Source: Leucobacter chromiiresistens (GTDB taxonomy: Bacteria; Actinomycetota; Actinomycetes; Actinomycetales; Microbacteriaceae). From it: a DNA stretch of 37,446 nucleotides. The notes beneath the pieces are model-generated. The model ran no database searches, was not told where the DNA came from, and saw only the letters and a list, made by a program, of their open reading frames with translations. This document shows, piece by piece, positions 7,880-17,084 of this stretch. Position 1 is the first letter of the stretch, and every line of letters starts with the position of its first letter. Made by a program: the position numbers and the translations under genes. The DNA is taken from NCBI RefSeq assembly GCF_001477055.1, contig NZ_LDRK01000016.1:1-37446 (forward strand). Direction: 5' to 3'.

Positions 7880-9610
7880 ATGGAAATCGGCCTGATCGCA
7901 GTCGCCGCCGTGGTCGTGCTCGTCGGGACGTCGATCCTCGGCAGCAAGATCGGCGTCGCGGCCCCACTCCTCCTCGTCATCGTCGGCATCGGCGCTGGGT
8001 ACCTGCCGTTCGTCCCGCCCCTCGAGATCGACCCCGAGATCATCCTCATCGGGGTGCTGCCGCCCCTCCTCTACTCCGCGGCCGTGAACGTGCCGCTGGT
8101 GGACTTCCGCAGGAATCTGCGCCCGGTGGTCGGCCTCTCCGTGCTGCTCGTGATCATCTCGGCGGTCGCGATCGGCTTCATCCTCCACTGGGCCGTACCC
8201 GCCATTCCGCTCCCCGCGGCCATCGCGCTCGGCGCCGTCATCAGCCCGACCGACGCGGTCGCCGCGACGTCCATCGGCAAGCGGCTCGGCATGCCCGAGC
8301 GCCTCGTCTCGATCCTCGAGGGCGAGAGCCTCGTCAACGATGCGACCTCGCTCGTGCTGCTGAAGACCGCGCTCGCCGCCGTCGCGGGCAGCTTCGTCTT
8401 CTGGGACGCGGCGGGCTCCTTCGGCTTCTCCGTGATCGCCGCCATCGCCATCGGCCTCGTGATGGGCGCGATCACCGTCTGGATCCGATCCAAGCTGCGC
8501 AATCCCGTGTACGACACCATCATCTCGTTCGTCGTGCCGTTCGTCGCCTTCATGCCCGCTGAGGAGCTCGGGGCATCGGGCGTGCTCGCCGTCGTGGTCA
8601 CCGGCCTCTACACCGGGCACCACGCCGCGAAGCGGTTCTCGGCGACGGCCCGCATGAACGAGCGCCTCAACTGGCGCACCGTGCAGTTCGGCCTGGAGAA
8701 CGGCGTCTTCCTCGTCATGGGCCTCCAGCTGCACACCCTCCTCGACGAGGTGGACGACACCCAGCTGCAGCTCGAGCACGTCGCGCTCGTCGCGCTCGGC
8801 CTCGTCGCGATCCTCATCCTGCTGCGGGGCCTCTTCATGGTGCCGCTCATCTGGAGCATGCGCGGCGATCAGGGGCGGTACCAGCAGCGCAGCGACGGGT
8901 TCACGCGCATCCTCACGCGCGCCCGCCGCGCCGAGACCACCGAGCGGCGGCTGCGCAAGCTCGAACTGCTGGAGCAGCGCTCCCGCGCCGACCTCGCCCA
9001 CGAGCGCGAGCAGCAGCTCGGGTGGCGCGACGGCGTGCTCCTGTCGTGGAGCGGCATGCGCGGCGTCGTCACGCTCGCCGCCGCCCAGTCGATCTCGACC
9101 GATGTCCCCTACCGCCCCCAGCTCATCCTGATCGCCTTCGCGGTCGCCGTCGTCACCCTGCTGCTGCACGGGCTCACGCTGCCGCTGCTGATCTCGAAGC
9201 TCTGGCCCGAAGGGGCGAACGGATCGCGCACCGCCGAACTCCAGTCCCTCGGGCGCGATCTGCTCGAAGCGGCCGACACCGCGCTCGAGGACGAAATCGA
9301 GATGGATGCGGAGGCGCAGGACGGCCGGATCGTGGCCGACGACGACGTGGTGAAACGGGTGCGCGCGGCCGCGAAGAGCACGCTCGCGCCCCTCGTGTTC
9401 CCCACCGTCTCGACGGGCGCGACCCAGGCGATCGCGCAGGAGACGCAGGCAGCGTGCTATCGCCGGCTCGCGCGCACCGTGCTCGACGCCCAGCGCGACG
9501 CGCTGCTCGAGGAGCGCGCGATCGGCCGGTACAGCTCGCAGGCGCTGCGCGCCGCGGAGCTCGCGCTCGACGCGCAGGAGACGAGGATCACGCCGCCCCT
9601 CGCGCACTGA
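7880..9610 (+). CDS. Na+/H+ antiporter, CPA1 (NhaP-like) family
   Basis: This 576-residue integral membrane protein exchanges Na+ (or K+) for H+ and serves pH and salt homeostasis. About 11-12 hydrophobic segments fill residues 1-430. The two hallmark motifs of CPA1 exchangers are present: GAVISPTDAVAA near residue 120, with the ion-binding Asp, and LEGESLVNDATSLV near 145, with the ND pair. A charged loop of about 60 residues (roughly 325-385, rich in Arg and Glu) interrupts the membrane region before GMRGVVTLAAAQS. A cytoplasmic tail of about 130 mostly helical, acidic residues ends the protein. It runs towards the lrp-type gene and ends 10 bases from it. It has its own -10 box and no obvious metabolic link to its neighbours. 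Confidence 0.93.
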   Translation: MEIGLIAVAAVVVLVGTSILGSKIGVAAPLLLVIVGIGAGYLPFVPPLEIDPEIILIGVLPPLLYSAAVNVPLVDFRRNLRPVVGLSVLLVIISAVAIGFILHWAVPAIPLPAAIALGAVISPTDAVAATSIGKRLGMPERLVSILEGESLVNDATSLVLLKTALAAVAGSFVFWDAAGSFGFSVIAAIAIGLVMGAITVWIRSKLRNPVYDTIISFVVPFVAFMPAEELGASGVLAVVVTGLYTGHHAAKRFSATARMNERLNWRTVQFGLENGVFLVMGLQLHTLLDEVDDTQLQLEHVALVALGLVAILILLRGLFMVPLIWSMRGDQGRYQQRSDGFTRILTRARRAETTERRLRKLELLEQRSRADLAHEREQQLGWRDGVLLSWSGMRGVVTLAAAQSISTDVPYRPQLILIAFAVAVVTLLLHGLTLPLLISKLWPEGANGSRTAELQSLGRDLLEAADTALEDEIEMDAEAQDGRIVADDDVVKRVRAAAKSTLAPLVFPTVSTGATQAIAQETQAACYRRLARTVLDAQRDALLEERAIGRYSSQALRAAELALDAQETRITPPLAH

Positions 9611-9620
9611 AGCGCACCGG

Positions 9621-10133
9621 TCACGCCCGCATGCGCACCGGGTTCTGGTGGTGGCTGAACACGATGCTCGTGCGGGTCGACGAGATCGCGGGGTGCGCCG
9701 AGAGGTGCTCGACGACGAAATCGCGCACGTGGTCGGAGTCGCGCACGGCGAGATGGATGATGAAGTCCTCGACGCCGCCGAGGAAGAAGAGCTGCATGAC
9801 CTCCGGCAGTCCGCGCAGCTCGTCGGCGAGCTCCGTGATCCGCTGGCGCGCGCCCGACCGCACGGTGACGCTGACGAGCACCTCCAGGTCGAGCCCGATC
9901 GCGCGAGGGTCGACGGACGCCGTGAAGCCGGTGATGATCTTCCGGGCGACGAGGCTGCGCACGCGCGCGATGCAGGTCGACGCCGCCACCCCCACTCGCT
10001 CGGCGAGCTCGGCGTTGGTGATGCGACCGTTCGCCTGCAGCTCGTCGACGATCTTGCGATCCACATCGTCGAGATCTGCGCCATCACGCAGAATCTTCGA
10101 AGTCTCGACCACTTTATCTCGCCTTTCACTCAT
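9621..10133 (-). CDS. Lrp/AsnC-family regulator, probably of alanine dehydrogenase (AldR-like)
   Basis: This regulator of about 170 residues has an AsnC-type helix-turn-helix (DRKIVDELQANGRITNAELAERVG, seen in pieces at about 22-45) and a C-terminal RAM ligand-binding domain (VLVSVTVRS, then LFFLGGVEDFIIHLAV). It is divergent from alanine dehydrogenase, the classic arrangement for an alanine-responsive Lrp paralogue (AldR in mycobacteria), so activation of ald by alanine is likely. The ATG at 10133 is used here. A GTG at 10112 is a serious alternative, because GAAAGG lies nine bases before it and the shorter product begins closer to the conserved domain. No -10 box with leaderless spacing fits the ATG. 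Confidence 0.9.
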   Translation of the reverse strand: MSERRDKVVETSKILRDGADLDDVDRKIVDELQANGRITNAELAERVGVAASTCIARVRSLVARKIITGFTASVDPRAIGLDLEVLVSVTVRSGARQRITELADELRGLPEVMQLFFLGGVEDFIIHLAVRDSDHVRDFVVEHLSAHPAISSTRTSIVFSHHQNPVRMRA

Positions 10134-10164
10134 GTCGCGCTCACATCCACTCTCCACGCCGAAG

Positions 10165-10200
10165 AGTATTCAGAGCAACTGCAACTCTGACGAATATACT
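10165..10200. promoter_or_regulatory. Dyad-symmetric operator between lrp-like gene and ald
   Basis: CAGAG-N9-CTCTG at 10171-10189 is a palindrome. It is flanked by AGTATT on the left (10165-10170) and AATATACT on the right (10193-10200), extending the symmetry with a two-base offset. TATACT at 10195-10200 could be the -10 box of ald. Lrp-type proteins bind such dyads as multimers; binding is inferred. Confidence 0.5.
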
Positions 10201-10299
10201 GCACACTGTAGAGGTTCGACCGCAATGGATCGCGCTGCACCCGGCAGGTTCGCGAGTCGGCACCGCATCAGTACAACGCAGATTCCATTGGAGCATCTC

Positions 10300-11424
10300 A
10301 TGCGCGTCGGTATTCCCACCGAAATCAAGAACAACGAGAACCGCGTCGCGATCACGCAGGCCGGCGTCGTCGAGCTCACCCGTCGCGGGCACGAGGTGCT
10401 CGTGCAGGCGGGCGCCGGCATCGGCTCGGCGATCACCGACGACGAGTACGCCGCAGCGGGCGCGCAGATCGTCGAGGGCGCCGAAGACGTGTGGGCGCAG
10501 GCCGACATGATCCTGAAGGTCAAGGAGCCCATCGCGGCCGAGTACGACAAGCTGCGCAAGGGCCAGGTGCTCTTCACCTACCTCCACCTCGCAGCCGACA
10601 AGACGCTGACGGAGCAGGTGCTCGAGTCGGGCACCACCGCCATCGCCTACGAGACGGTGCAGGCCGGCCGCGCGCTGCCGCTCCTCGCCCCCATGTCGGA
10701 GGTCGCCGGGCGCCTCTCCGCACAGGTCGGCGCGTATTCCCTCATGAAGGCGAACGGCGGGCGCGGCGTGCTGCTCGGCGGCGTCACGGCGACGCGCCGC
10801 GGCAAGGTCGTCGTCATCGGCGGCGGCGCGGCGGGCGAGCAGGCCGCTCGCATCGCCTTCGGCATGGGCGCCGAGGTCACCGTGATCGACATCTCGATCC
10901 CGCGCCTCAAGCAGCTCGAGGACGAGTTCGGCGGGCGCATCCAGACGCGCACCTCGAACGCGCACAACATCACCGAATCGCTCAAGGACGCCGACCTCGT
11001 CATCGGCTCCGTGCTCATCCCGGGCGAGAAGGCCCCGAAGCTCGTCACCGACGAGATGGTCGCGCAGATGAAGCCGGGCTCCGTGCTCGTCGACATCGCC
11101 ATCGACCAGGGCGGCTGCTTCGAGAACTCGCGCCCCACCACGCACGACGACCCCACCTTCCAGGTGCACAACTCGATCTACTACTGCGTGGCGAACATGC
11201 CCGGCGCCGTTCCCGAGACCTCGACCGCGGCGCTCACCAACGCCACCCTCCCCTACGTCGTCGCACTCGCCGACAAGGGCTGGGTCGCGGCGCTGCAGGC
11301 CGACGAGTCGCTCGCCAAGGGGCTCAACGCGCATGACGGCGTGCTCACCTTCAAGGGCGTCGCCGACGCGTTCCCCGAGCTCGCCTACTCGAGCGTCGAC
11401 GAGGTGCTCGCCGCCCACGCGTAA
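10300..11424 (+). CDS. ald: Alanine dehydrogenase
   Basis: This enzyme catalyses NAD+-dependent oxidative deamination of L-alanine to pyruvate and ammonium, and the reverse reaction; it is a cytoplasmic hexamer in characterised relatives. The 374-residue length matches the family (about 371). The N-terminus [17 protein letters not shown] is diagnostic. Catalytic residues are visible as Lys75 in LKVKEP, His96 in YLHLAAD and Asp269 in DIAIDQGG. The Rossmann loop is [17 protein letters not shown] near 170. The ATG at 10300 has GGAG six bases upstream. The gene is monocistronic by position and divergent from the Lrp-like regulator at 9621-10133. Catabolic use of alanine as a carbon and nitrogen source is the likely role. 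Confidence 0.97.
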   Translation: MRVGIPTEIKNNENRVAITQAGVVELTRRGHEVLVQAGAGIGSAITDDEYAAAGAQIVEGAEDVWAQADMILKVKEPIAAEYDKLRKGQVLFTYLHLAADKTLTEQVLESGTTAIAYETVQAGRALPLLAPMSEVAGRLSAQVGAYSLMKANGGRGVLLGGVTATRRGKVVVIGGGAAGEQAARIAFGMGAEVTVIDISIPRLKQLEDEFGGRIQTRTSNAHNITESLKDADLVIGSVLIPGEKAPKLVTDEMVAQMKPGSVLVDIAIDQGGCFENSRPTTHDDPTFQVHNSIYYCVANMPGAVPETSTAALTNATLPYVVALADKGWVAALQADESLAKGLNAHDGVLTFKGVADAFPELAYSSVDEVLAAHA

Positions 11425-11491
11425 CCCGCGTCGCCGCGGCTCCCGCTCCCCGGTGCGCTGTTCACGGTGCAGTCGGGGCTCGCGGAGCGCG

Positions 11492-11497
11492 TAGTCT
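11492..11497 (+). promoter_or_regulatory. -10-like element upstream of the His-rich hypothetical gene
   Basis: TAGTCT lies seven bases before the ATG at 11505, with no Shine-Dalgarno between. This again suggests a leaderless or near-leaderless transcript. Confidence 0.4.
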
Positions 11498-11504
11498 GGA
11501 ACTC

Positions 11505-11960
11505 ATGGATTTGAAGTTCTCCTTCGGAGGGGCGTCTCCCGATCATCATCACGATGACGGGGGCGCCCCTTCGGGCATTCCCCTCCCCTTCACCACGAAG
11601 GCGCCCGGGTCGACGAGCAGCGAGCTCGAGGCGACGGTGCGCCGCGAGGCCGCGCAGCTCGTCGGGGAGGTCGTGACGGGCGACGGCGTCACCTATGCTC
11701 GGGCCGAGGTGCCGCTGCGCGACGAGCGGCCCGACGCCGCGGCGCTGGCGAAGGCCGCGCGATCCGCACTCGCCCGCGCGGTCGCCGCTCTCGAGGGCCC
11801 TCTCGCGGAATCGGTGCGCGCCGTGGTCCTCGCGCTCGGCCCCGAGTCTCGCGAGGCGGCCGAGCAGCTCGGCATCGATCCCGCGGCCCCGGCGGTCGAC
11901 GACGCGCTGCAGCGCAGGATCGGCGTCGCCGCGGGCACCCCCGTCCGCTTCGACGGCTGA
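11505..11960 (+). CDS. Small hypothetical protein with an N-terminal His/Asp cluster
   Basis: I do not recognise this 151-residue protein. It has a short N-terminus with a striking DHHHDD run at residues 13-18, a proline-rich linker, and then an Ala/Glu/Arg-rich, predominantly helical body from about residue 37 (SSELEATVRREAAQLVG onwards). It ends RIGVAAGTPVRFDG. No signal peptide or membrane segment is seen. The His/Asp cluster could bind a metal, but it may simply be a low-complexity start. Codon use matches the neighbours and a -10 box is close to the ATG, so it is probably real. It lies between ald and the convergent aminotransferase, with no functional link evident. Confidence 0.65.
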   Translation: MDLKFSFGGASPDHHHDDGGAPSGIPLPFTTKAPGSTSSELEATVRREAAQLVGEVVTGDGVTYARAEVPLRDERPDAAALAKAARSALARAVAALEGPLAESVRAVVLALGPESREAAEQLGIDPAAPAVDDALQRRIGVAAGTPVRFDG

Positions 11961-12084
11961 CCGCCGGCCGCACTCGGCCGCGCTGCCGGGCTGCCGCTCC
12001 GGCGCGTGCCGATCCGGCGCGCTCGTCGGCCCTTCGCGGCACCTCGCCGCCCGGCCGCCGCACCGCGCCGCACGCTCGAGGTCG

Positions 12085-13251
12085 CTAGCCGTCGTTCTGG
12101 AATCGCACGATGCGATCGAGCGCCTCCGCGACAGCGCTCTCGCCTGCCGCGTAGGAGAGCCGCACCGCGCGCGAGCCCGCGACCGGATCGAAGTCGACCC
12201 CGGGCACCACGGCGACGTCGGCCTCCGCGAGCAGTCGACGCGCGTATTCGACGGAGTCGGCGAAGCGCTCGAGCTGCGGCCCGAGCTCGGAGTAGTAGTA
12301 GAACGCGCCGTCCGAGGGAGCGGCGACGCCCCATCCGAGCGACGGCTCGGCATCGAGGATGAGCTTGCGCGCGCGGGCGAACCCGGCCACGATCGCGTCG
12401 CGCTCGGCGTACGACTCGTCCGTGAACGCGGTGAGCGCGAGCTCCTGCGCGGGCGCGGGCGGCGAGAGTGCGAAGTTCGAGGCGAGGGCCTCGAACGGCG
12501 CGACCAGGGAGTCGGGCAGGAGCGCCCACCCGAGCCGCCACCCCGTCATCCCCCAGTACTTCGAGAACGAGTTGATGACGATGGCCTCGCGGTCGAGCTC
12601 GCGCGCCGTGACGCCCCGGCGATCCTGCCCATCGTCGCCGAACGTGATGCCGTGATAGATCTCGTCGCTCACGAGGCGCACGCCGCGCAGCGAGCACCAG
12701 GCGACCAGGGCGGCGAGCGCCGCGCGATCGAGCATCGTTCCCGTGGGGTTCGCCGGCGAGGCGAGCACGAGCCCCGCCAGGTCGCCGTGCTCGCCCACTG
12801 CGGCGTCGAGCAGCTCGGGCGTCGGCTGATACCGCGTGTCGGGGCCGGTCTGGATCTCGATCACGTGCACGCCCAGAGCAGTGAGGATGTTGCGGTATGC
12901 GGGATAGCCCGGACTCGCGAGCGCGACGCGATCGCCCGGGTCGAATGCTGCGAGGAAGGCGAGCTGGAAGGCCCCCGACGAGCCGGTGGTGATCGCGACC
13001 GTCGCCGGATCGACTTCGACCCCGTACCACTGCCGGTAGTGCCCGGCGACGGCTTCGCGGAGCGGCGCCGTGCCGAGCGGGCCTGTGTACCCGGCCGGCT
13101 GCAGCGTGCCCGGAACGGCGCGCGCGCTCGGCTCACCAGCGCAGAGCGAGACGACGTCATGCCCGCCAGCCCGCCGCCGGGCGATCTCGTCCGTGATCCG
13201 CATCACTTCGAAGGCGGGAATGCTCGACCTGCGCGAGACCCGGGGCGGCAC
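12085..13251 (-). CDS. Class I/II pyridoxal-phosphate aminotransferase (aspartate aminotransferase-like)
   Basis: This 388-residue cytoplasmic PLP enzyme belongs to aminotransferase fold type I. Visible landmarks are SLCAGEPS near the N-terminus, the SPANPTGTMLD motif near 145, LVSDEIYHGITF near 180 (PLP-contacting Asp and Tyr), and SFSKYWGMTGWRLGW, where Lys231 should form the Schiff base. It ends with the substrate-carboxylate Arg region SRAVRLSYA. I chose the GTG at 13251 because AGGAG lies five bases upstream and the product then has normal family length. The ATG at 13365 would add 38 Pro/Arg-rich residues and overlaps the stop of the nuclease-helicase gene (ATGGTGA). The amino donor cannot be assigned from sequence. 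It is co-directional with and downstream of the nuclease-helicase. Confidence 0.9.
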   Translation of the reverse strand: MPPRVSRRSSIPAFEVMRITDEIARRRAGGHDVVSLCAGEPSARAVPGTLQPAGYTGPLGTAPLREAVAGHYRQWYGVEVDPATVAITTGSSGAFQLAFLAAFDPGDRVALASPGYPAYRNILTALGVHVIEIQTGPDTRYQPTPELLDAAVGEHGDLAGLVLASPANPTGTMLDRAALAALVAWCSLRGVRLVSDEIYHGITFGDDGQDRRGVTARELDREAIVINSFSKYWGMTGWRLGWALLPDSLVAPFEALASNFALSPPAPAQELALTAFTDESYAERDAIVAGFARARKLILDAEPSLGWGVAAPSDGAFYYYSELGPQLERFADSVEYARRLLAEADVAVVPGVDFDPVAGSRAVRLSYAAGESAVAEALDRIVRFQNDG

Positions 13252-13358
13252 GGTTACTCCTGGGAGGGCGTCTCGGGTGCCGCCGCCGGCATCGTCGCCG
13301 TTTCGAGTGCGCGGCGGCAGCGGGCGCGACGGCGGCGTCTTGATGGGTCCTCCGGGAT

Positions 13359-16300
13359 TCACCATGACTCCACGTTAGCGGGGTGCGCGCGTTCCACAAG
13401 CCGCAGGTAGCCGGAGAGTGCGGCCACGCCTTCGGTGGTCGTCGGGAGGCCGTCGCCGAGGCGATCCGACGAGATGAGGTGCGCCGACCACTGGGCGCGG
13501 CTGATCGCGACGTTCAACCGGTTCCTCATGAGCAGGAACTCCAGTCCCCGCGGCACGTCGGCGGCGCTGGATGCGGCGAGCGTCACGATCGCGATGACCG
13601 CCTCCTGCCCCTGGAACTTGTCGACGGTGCCGACCCGCACGGCGCCGAGCCCGGCGCGGTCGAGTTCGCGCGAGACGCACTCGACCTGCGCGTTGTACGG
13701 AGCGACGACGATGAGATCGGCGGGCGTCAGCGCGCGTTCGGCCGCTCCCGGGTTGCGCAGCGTGCCGCGGAGAGAGCGGCGCACCACCTCCACCACGTGC
13801 CGAGCCTCCTCCTCCGAATGCGTCGCATTGCCGGAGTGGGCCAGGGCGTGCCGGTGGAGGCCCGGGGCGCCCGCGCCGACGACTTCGCGCGCGGTGGCGC
13901 TCGGGTGCGCGCGCAGCCGGCCCTCGTACGCCAGTTCGGAGACCACGTCGGCGAGTTCGGGGCGCATGCGCCGCGTCTCGGCGAGGAAGTAGCCGAGGTG
14001 CTCCGGGATCGTCTCGTGGTCGCCGAGCAGCCACCCGAGCGCCGAGGTGTCGACGGGCTCCGGGTGCGACCCCTGCGACACCTGGGGCAGCTGCTGCGGA
14101 TCGCCGAGCAGCAGCACGCGGCGCGCGGAGACGGATGCGGCGATGGTCGGAGCGAGCGAGAACTGGCCGGCTTCGTCGACGACGAGCAGGTCGAGCTGAT
14201 GCCGACCGATGCGCTCGGGGTTGCTGAAATCCCAGGCCGTTCCCCCGATCACGGCGCCACGCCCCGCGCGCTGGTGACCCGAGAGGAAGGGGGCCTGCCC
14301 GCCGCTGCGCAGCACCGTGTAGGGCGCCGTCGCGGTGTCCGCCGGGTCGGCGCCCCGCTGCGCGGCCTTGCCGACCCGGGCGGAGGCGAGACCTGCGCTC
14401 ACGACACCCGAGAGCACGTTCTCGACGACGCGATGCGACTGCGCGACGACCCCGACGACCCAGCCGTCCTCCTCGACGAGCCGTCGGATGACCCGCGCGG
14501 CGAGATAGGTCTTCCCCGTCCCGGGCGGCCCCTGCACCGCGAGCGCCGACCGGTCGAGTCGGCGCAACGAGGCGATCACCGCTCCGATGCGTCGCCCGTC
14601 GGGATCGCCGCCGCTCGCGGCGAGCGCCGCGTCGGATCCCGGCGCGACGAGCGCCGCATCGCCTGCGAGGCGGGGCGGCTCCCGGCGCAGCAGGTCGACG
14701 GCGGGGTCGGCCGGGAACGCTCCGCGATCGAGCGATCGAGCGAGCGCTGAGCCCCACTCCTCGATCGCACCCTTCTGCGCTCCGGCTCGCGGTGGCGGGC
14801 CCGGCGTCAGCGCGATCGGCAGCTGCGCGTAGTGGTCGGCGCTCGGCGGCAGCGTCTCCTGAATGGTCGCCCCCTCGTCCCGCGCCTCGACGATTCTGAC
14901 CGGGCGCGCACCGCGGGATCCGGGCGCTGCGCCGTACTGCGGAAACGGCGCCGGATAGGCGTAGAGAGCGAACGCCTCCCCGTCGGGGCGGAAGCGCGAC
15001 CCGGGGGCGGGCTCTCCGCCGAGACGCACGAGTCGCCGCTCCGCGCGCGCACGCGGAGGCGTGTGCCACTCCGCCTCGATGCGGCTCGCCTGCGGGTCGA
15101 CGACGAGCACGTCCCGCGTGTCGGCCCAGTCCTCGACAGGATCAACCAGTCGCGCGAAGTGCGCCCACCAGAACGACTTCTGCTCGCGCTCGTGATAGTC
15201 GATGGCGCTCGCGGCGATGGCTGCCGCAGCACGGTCGCGCGGCCGGCCGAGCTCGGCGAACCGCTCCGCGTGCGCGGCGAGCTCGGAGCTCGTGCGGCTG
15301 AGCTCGAGCCGCGGCCCGCCGGAGTGCTCCGGTGCTGACTGCTCGGGCGCGAACGGGGCGACGCCGTGCTGCTCCGCGAGCTGCAGCAGCCAGTCGCGCA
15401 GTCGGAGCGTCGAGACGCAGTCGTACCGGTTGTACTCGCCGATCGCCTCCATCCGTCGCCGACCCTCGGCCCGCGCCGCGGGATCGTCCGAGACGAGCTG
15501 CGCGCTCGCCTCGGCGTACTCCGTCACCGACTGCTCGCCGCTCGTCACCCCGCCGGCGTCGCGCAGCTCGGCGCCCATGTACAGCGGTTCGAGCTTCTTG
15601 ATCGAGTACGAGCGCGTGCCGACCCGCAGCGCGGCGCGCACGATCGGGTACAGGTCGACGAGCACGTGCTCGCGCAGCAGCGCATCGACTTCCGCCTCGC
15701 CCACCCCGTGCCGCGCCGCGATGGAGGCGAGGTGCGTGCGCTCGTAGGCCGCGTAGTGGTAGATCTTCATCGCGGGGAATCGTCGGCGCCGCTCGGCGAC
15801 GAGCGCGAGGAACTCCTCGAGCGCTCGGCGCTCGGCGGCGAGGTCGTGCGCCCAGATCGCGGTGAAACGCTCTTCGACGTCGACCATGCCGAAGAGGTAG
15901 TCGATGCCCCACCGGGCGGTGTCGTCGGGGCCCGGTGCGCGGAACAGCGGGTCGCCCTCGAAGTCGAAGAACAGGTCCCCCGCGTCGGGGGCGGGAATCG
16001 CCGCGAGCGCCTCGGGCCGCGTGACGAGGAACGGCGGCGCCGATCCCCCATCGGCCGCGTCCCCGCGCTGCTGCAGCTGCGCCTGCTCGGCGAGCCGCTC
16101 CAGCACCGGCGCGGCGATGCCGGCGACCTGCAGCGCGCCCGATCGGGCGGCGCCGAGGCTGTCGGCGACGCGGTCGAGCGTGCGCAGACCCGCCGCGACG
16201 AGCGCGTCGCGCTGCGTCGCGCGGATGCCGGCGATGAGCAGCGGGTCGCGGGTGCGCTCGACCTCGGGCGCGCACACCTCGCACCGCCCGCAGGCGACGA

Positions 16301-17048
16301 TGCCCGCAGCACCCCAGGCGACGGCCTCCGCGTGCGCCCGCACGCCGTCGTCGCCCGCGGCGCGGAACCGGTCGACGATGAGCGCGTGCAGACGGGCGCG
16401 GCGGGCGCGGAACACGGGTGCGATGTCGGAGATGCGATGCCGCGACTCCGCGCCGTCGCCGAGGATCAGCACCGCCGTCTCCGAGACGGGAACGCCGACG
16501 CGCTCGAGCTGCTCGGCGTACGCGGCGAGCTGCATCACGGCGGTCACCTTCGCGCGACGTGCGAGCTTCGTGTCCTGCACCTCGTACCGGCCGTCGGGTC
16601 GGCGCCGCAGGAAGTCGGCGAACCCGACGAATCCGATCTCGGGGTCGCCGCCGCTCGCGGCGCGCTGCTGCGGGTCGAAGAAGGTGGCCTGGAACACGAC
16701 CTCCGCGCCGCCGGCGAGCGCGGACACGGTCTCGAAGGCGACGACCCCGAGGTCGTCGGCCGACATCGACTGCGGGCGCGGCACGGAGACCACGCCGCCG
16801 GGCGCACCCGCCTCGCCCGCGCCGAACCGGTCGACGTACGCGGCGAGCACGCGCTCCTCGTGCGCATCGCCGAGTCGCGCCGCGCGCCGCAGCATCGGGT
16901 CGTCGTCGGGGGGCACCGAGACGTCGCGCCCGAGCTTCGCGTCGAGCCGTCTCAGGAACGCGAATTCGCAGCGACTCGCCGCCGTGAGGTCGCTCGCGCT
17001 GGTGACGATGCGCTGCCCGGCGCCGTCCGGGCGATCCTGCACGAACAT
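13359..17048 (-). CDS. TM0106-type RecB-like Fe-S nuclease fused to an SF1 helicase
   Basis: This very large protein (1229 residues) combines nuclease and helicase modules. The N-terminal part (about 15-260) is a PD-(D/E)xK nuclease: His63 in GDAHEER, Asp145, Asp159-x-Lys161 in EVQDTK, and Gln173/Tyr177 in QLAAYAEQL. Cys27 together with Cys253, Cys256 and Cys259 (CGRCEVC) has the layout of the AddB/Cas4/Dna2 iron-sulphur cluster. A middle region (GDLFFDFEGDP near 357) looks like the RNase H-like DEDD domain of this family. The C-terminal superfamily 1 helicase has Walker A GPPGTGKT with Lys846, DEAG at 958-961, LLGDPQQLPQ, VDKFQGQEA and RLNVAISRAQ. This architecture is known but its biology is not settled; DNA end processing or repair is plausible. 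The ATG at 17048 is supported by GAGAGGAG (complement of ctcctctc) just upstream. Confidence 0.92.
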   Translation of the reverse strand: MFVQDRPDGAGQRIVTSASDLTAASRCEFAFLRRLDAKLGRDVSVPPDDDPMLRRAARLGDAHEERVLAAYVDRFGAGEAGAPGGVVSVPRPQSMSADDLGVVAFETVSALAGGAEVVFQATFFDPQQRAASGGDPEIGFVGFADFLRRRPDGRYEVQDTKLARRAKVTAVMQLAAYAEQLERVGVPVSETAVLILGDGAESRHRISDIAPVFRARRARLHALIVDRFRAAGDDGVRAHAEAVAWGAAGIVACGRCEVCAPEVERTRDPLLIAGIRATQRDALVAAGLRTLDRVADSLGAARSGALQVAGIAAPVLERLAEQAQLQQRGDAADGGSAPPFLVTRPEALAAIPAPDAGDLFFDFEGDPLFRAPGPDDTARWGIDYLFGMVDVEERFTAIWAHDLAAERRALEEFLALVAERRRRFPAMKIYHYAAYERTHLASIAARHGVGEAEVDALLREHVLVDLYPIVRAALRVGTRSYSIKKLEPLYMGAELRDAGGVTSGEQSVTEYAEASAQLVSDDPAARAEGRRRMEAIGEYNRYDCVSTLRLRDWLLQLAEQHGVAPFAPEQSAPEHSGGPRLELSRTSSELAAHAERFAELGRPRDRAAAAIAASAIDYHEREQKSFWWAHFARLVDPVEDWADTRDVLVVDPQASRIEAEWHTPPRARAERRLVRLGGEPAPGSRFRPDGEAFALYAYPAPFPQYGAAPGSRGARPVRIVEARDEGATIQETLPPSADHYAQLPIALTPGPPPRAGAQKGAIEEWGSALARSLDRGAFPADPAVDLLRREPPRLAGDAALVAPGSDAALAASGGDPDGRRIGAVIASLRRLDRSALAVQGPPGTGKTYLAARVIRRLVEEDGWVVGVVAQSHRVVENVLSGVVSAGLASARVGKAAQRGADPADTATAPYTVLRSGGQAPFLSGHQRAGRGAVIGGTAWDFSNPERIGRHQLDLLVVDEAGQFSLAPTIAASVSARRVLLLGDPQQLPQVSQGSHPEPVDTSALGWLLGDHETIPEHLGYFLAETRRMRPELADVVSELAYEGRLRAHPSATAREVVGAGAPGLHRHALAHSGNATHSEEEARHVVEVVRRSLRGTLRNPGAAERALTPADLIVVAPYNAQVECVSRELDRAGLGAVRVGTVDKFQGQEAVIAIVTLAASSAADVPRGLEFLLMRNRLNVAISRAQWSAHLISSDRLGDGLPTTTEGVAALSGYLRLVERAHPANVESW

Positions 17049-17084
17049 GCGGGCTCCTCTCGTTCACGGCGACCTCCGCCGACT

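Noticed and set aside
13252-13365. Aminotransferase start at the ATG at 13365
   Set aside because: It would add 38 Pro/Arg-rich residues outside the fold, while a GTG at 13251 has AGGAG at ideal spacing and gives normal length. It remains a secondary option because of the ATGGTGA overlap.
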